From contig CH003386.1 of the NCBI GenBank assembly GCA_000149265.1, positions 253,989-317,988 on the forward strand: a stretch of DNA of 64,000 nt. The letters are read 5' to 3'. The notes under the pieces were generated by a model that had not been told where the DNA came from, ran no database searches, and saw only the letters and a list, made by a program, of their open reading frames with translations. How positions within the stretch are numbered: the stretch's first letter is position 1; each line of letters opens with the position of its first letter. The position numbers and the translations under genes are program-made. Positions 63,407-64,000 of the stretch are shown here, piece by piece. Source of the DNA: Ciona savignyi (lineage: Eukaryota; Chordata; Ascidiacea; Phlebobranchia; Cionidae).

Positions 63407-64000
63407 GTAAGTTCAACTGACTTTATTGATAATTCCAATTTAATTTGAGTTTAAACACTGATAATTAACTGTTTGGTTGGTTTTAAAATTGGAAAATCTT
63501 TAAACGTTTTATCTCATACAATATCACCAACTTGCACGATTACATTCCACAATATAAGGACAAAAAATAAGCATGGTCTTGTATTGTCTGACTTTCTGGG
63601 CTTACATTGTAGGATTTTTTACAATAATATATATTCTTGTCTTGTCGCTGGACTCCGGTGATCACTTGCAATCCTACACCTGCCATTATTTAATTTATTA
63701 GGTGGATGTGGGCATGTGCTCTAACCATTTATTTCAGAACTTTTTTATGTATGTTATGATTAGGGCTGCAACACATATACGATCTATAATCGCGGGTCAA
63801 GTAAACATGGGAGAATTCCCAACGTCTAAACTAAATATCTTTTACAGATAGAAAAACATTTATTGATGACAATAAAACTACAGTTTGTCTTTGAATAAGG
63901 CTTGTAAATAAAATCAACTTTATTTATAATCATTGCAATAAACGTACAAACCTTTGTACATAACATAATCCCGCTTTACACCTACTTGTGGAATAAGTCA
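63407..64000. other. Intron of the SMG6-like gene to the window end
   Basis: No further exon recognised. A hAT-like TAGGGCTGCAAC begins at 63761. Confidence 0.35.

Overview
This is animal nuclear DNA. It is AT-rich and full of short introns (tens of bases to about 1.5 kb), with GT-AG splicing, SINEs, a LINE remnant and two runs of N. Protein content and a recurring tRNA-headed SINE with a TATCC-type tail suggest a tunicate, most likely the ascidian Ciona. The species call is an inference from memory of the family proteins; no search was run.

Layout: (a) 0-2.8 kb: possible 3' end of a plus-strand gene at the left edge, then a three-exon minus-strand gene for a 168-residue protein of unassigned function. 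(b) 5.7-9.4 kb, plus: complete seven-exon GDP-fucose transporter (SLC35C1 type). (c) 9.4-15.8 kb: no gene seen apart from a decayed LINE reverse-transcriptase tail near 12.1-12.95 kb. (d) 15.8-17.4 kb, minus: complete four-exon insulin/IGF-like precursor with all six cysteines and a long Thr-rich C-terminal extension. (e) 17.4-24.3 kb: gene-poor, with SINEs and hairpins. (f) 24.4-29.4 kb, plus: mitochondrial aspartate aminotransferase (GOT2), all of the mature enzyme but not the presequence exon. (g) 30.5-44.6 kb, plus: ubiquitin-specific protease USP40 in 25 visible exons, with one probable exon lost in a sequence gap and one single-base frameshift. (h) 48.0-57.6 kb, plus: complete 15-exon glutamate-cysteine ligase catalytic subunit (GCLC). 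(i) 58.8-60.4 kb, minus: an intronless 524-residue secretory-pathway JmjC/cupin oxygenase with an EF-hand. (j) 61.7 kb to beyond 63.4 kb, plus: first three coding exons of a gene whose product resembles the N-terminus of SMG6/EST1A.

Exon boundaries were read by hand from splice sites, codon phase and remembered homologues. In the complete genes every junction keeps phase, which is strong internal support. The genes are unrelated housekeeping and signalling loci (sugar-nucleotide transport, glutathione synthesis, malate-aspartate shuttle, deubiquitination, insulin signalling, mRNA surveillance), not an operon or a coordinated cluster. I found no convincing undescribed molecular system. The observations most worth following are the insulin-like precursor, the intronless JmjC/EF-hand protein, the hidden three-exon minus-strand gene, the USP40 frameshift and orphan downstream exon, a twin-priming-like foldback SINE, and a perfect 30-bp palindrome set in direct repeats.
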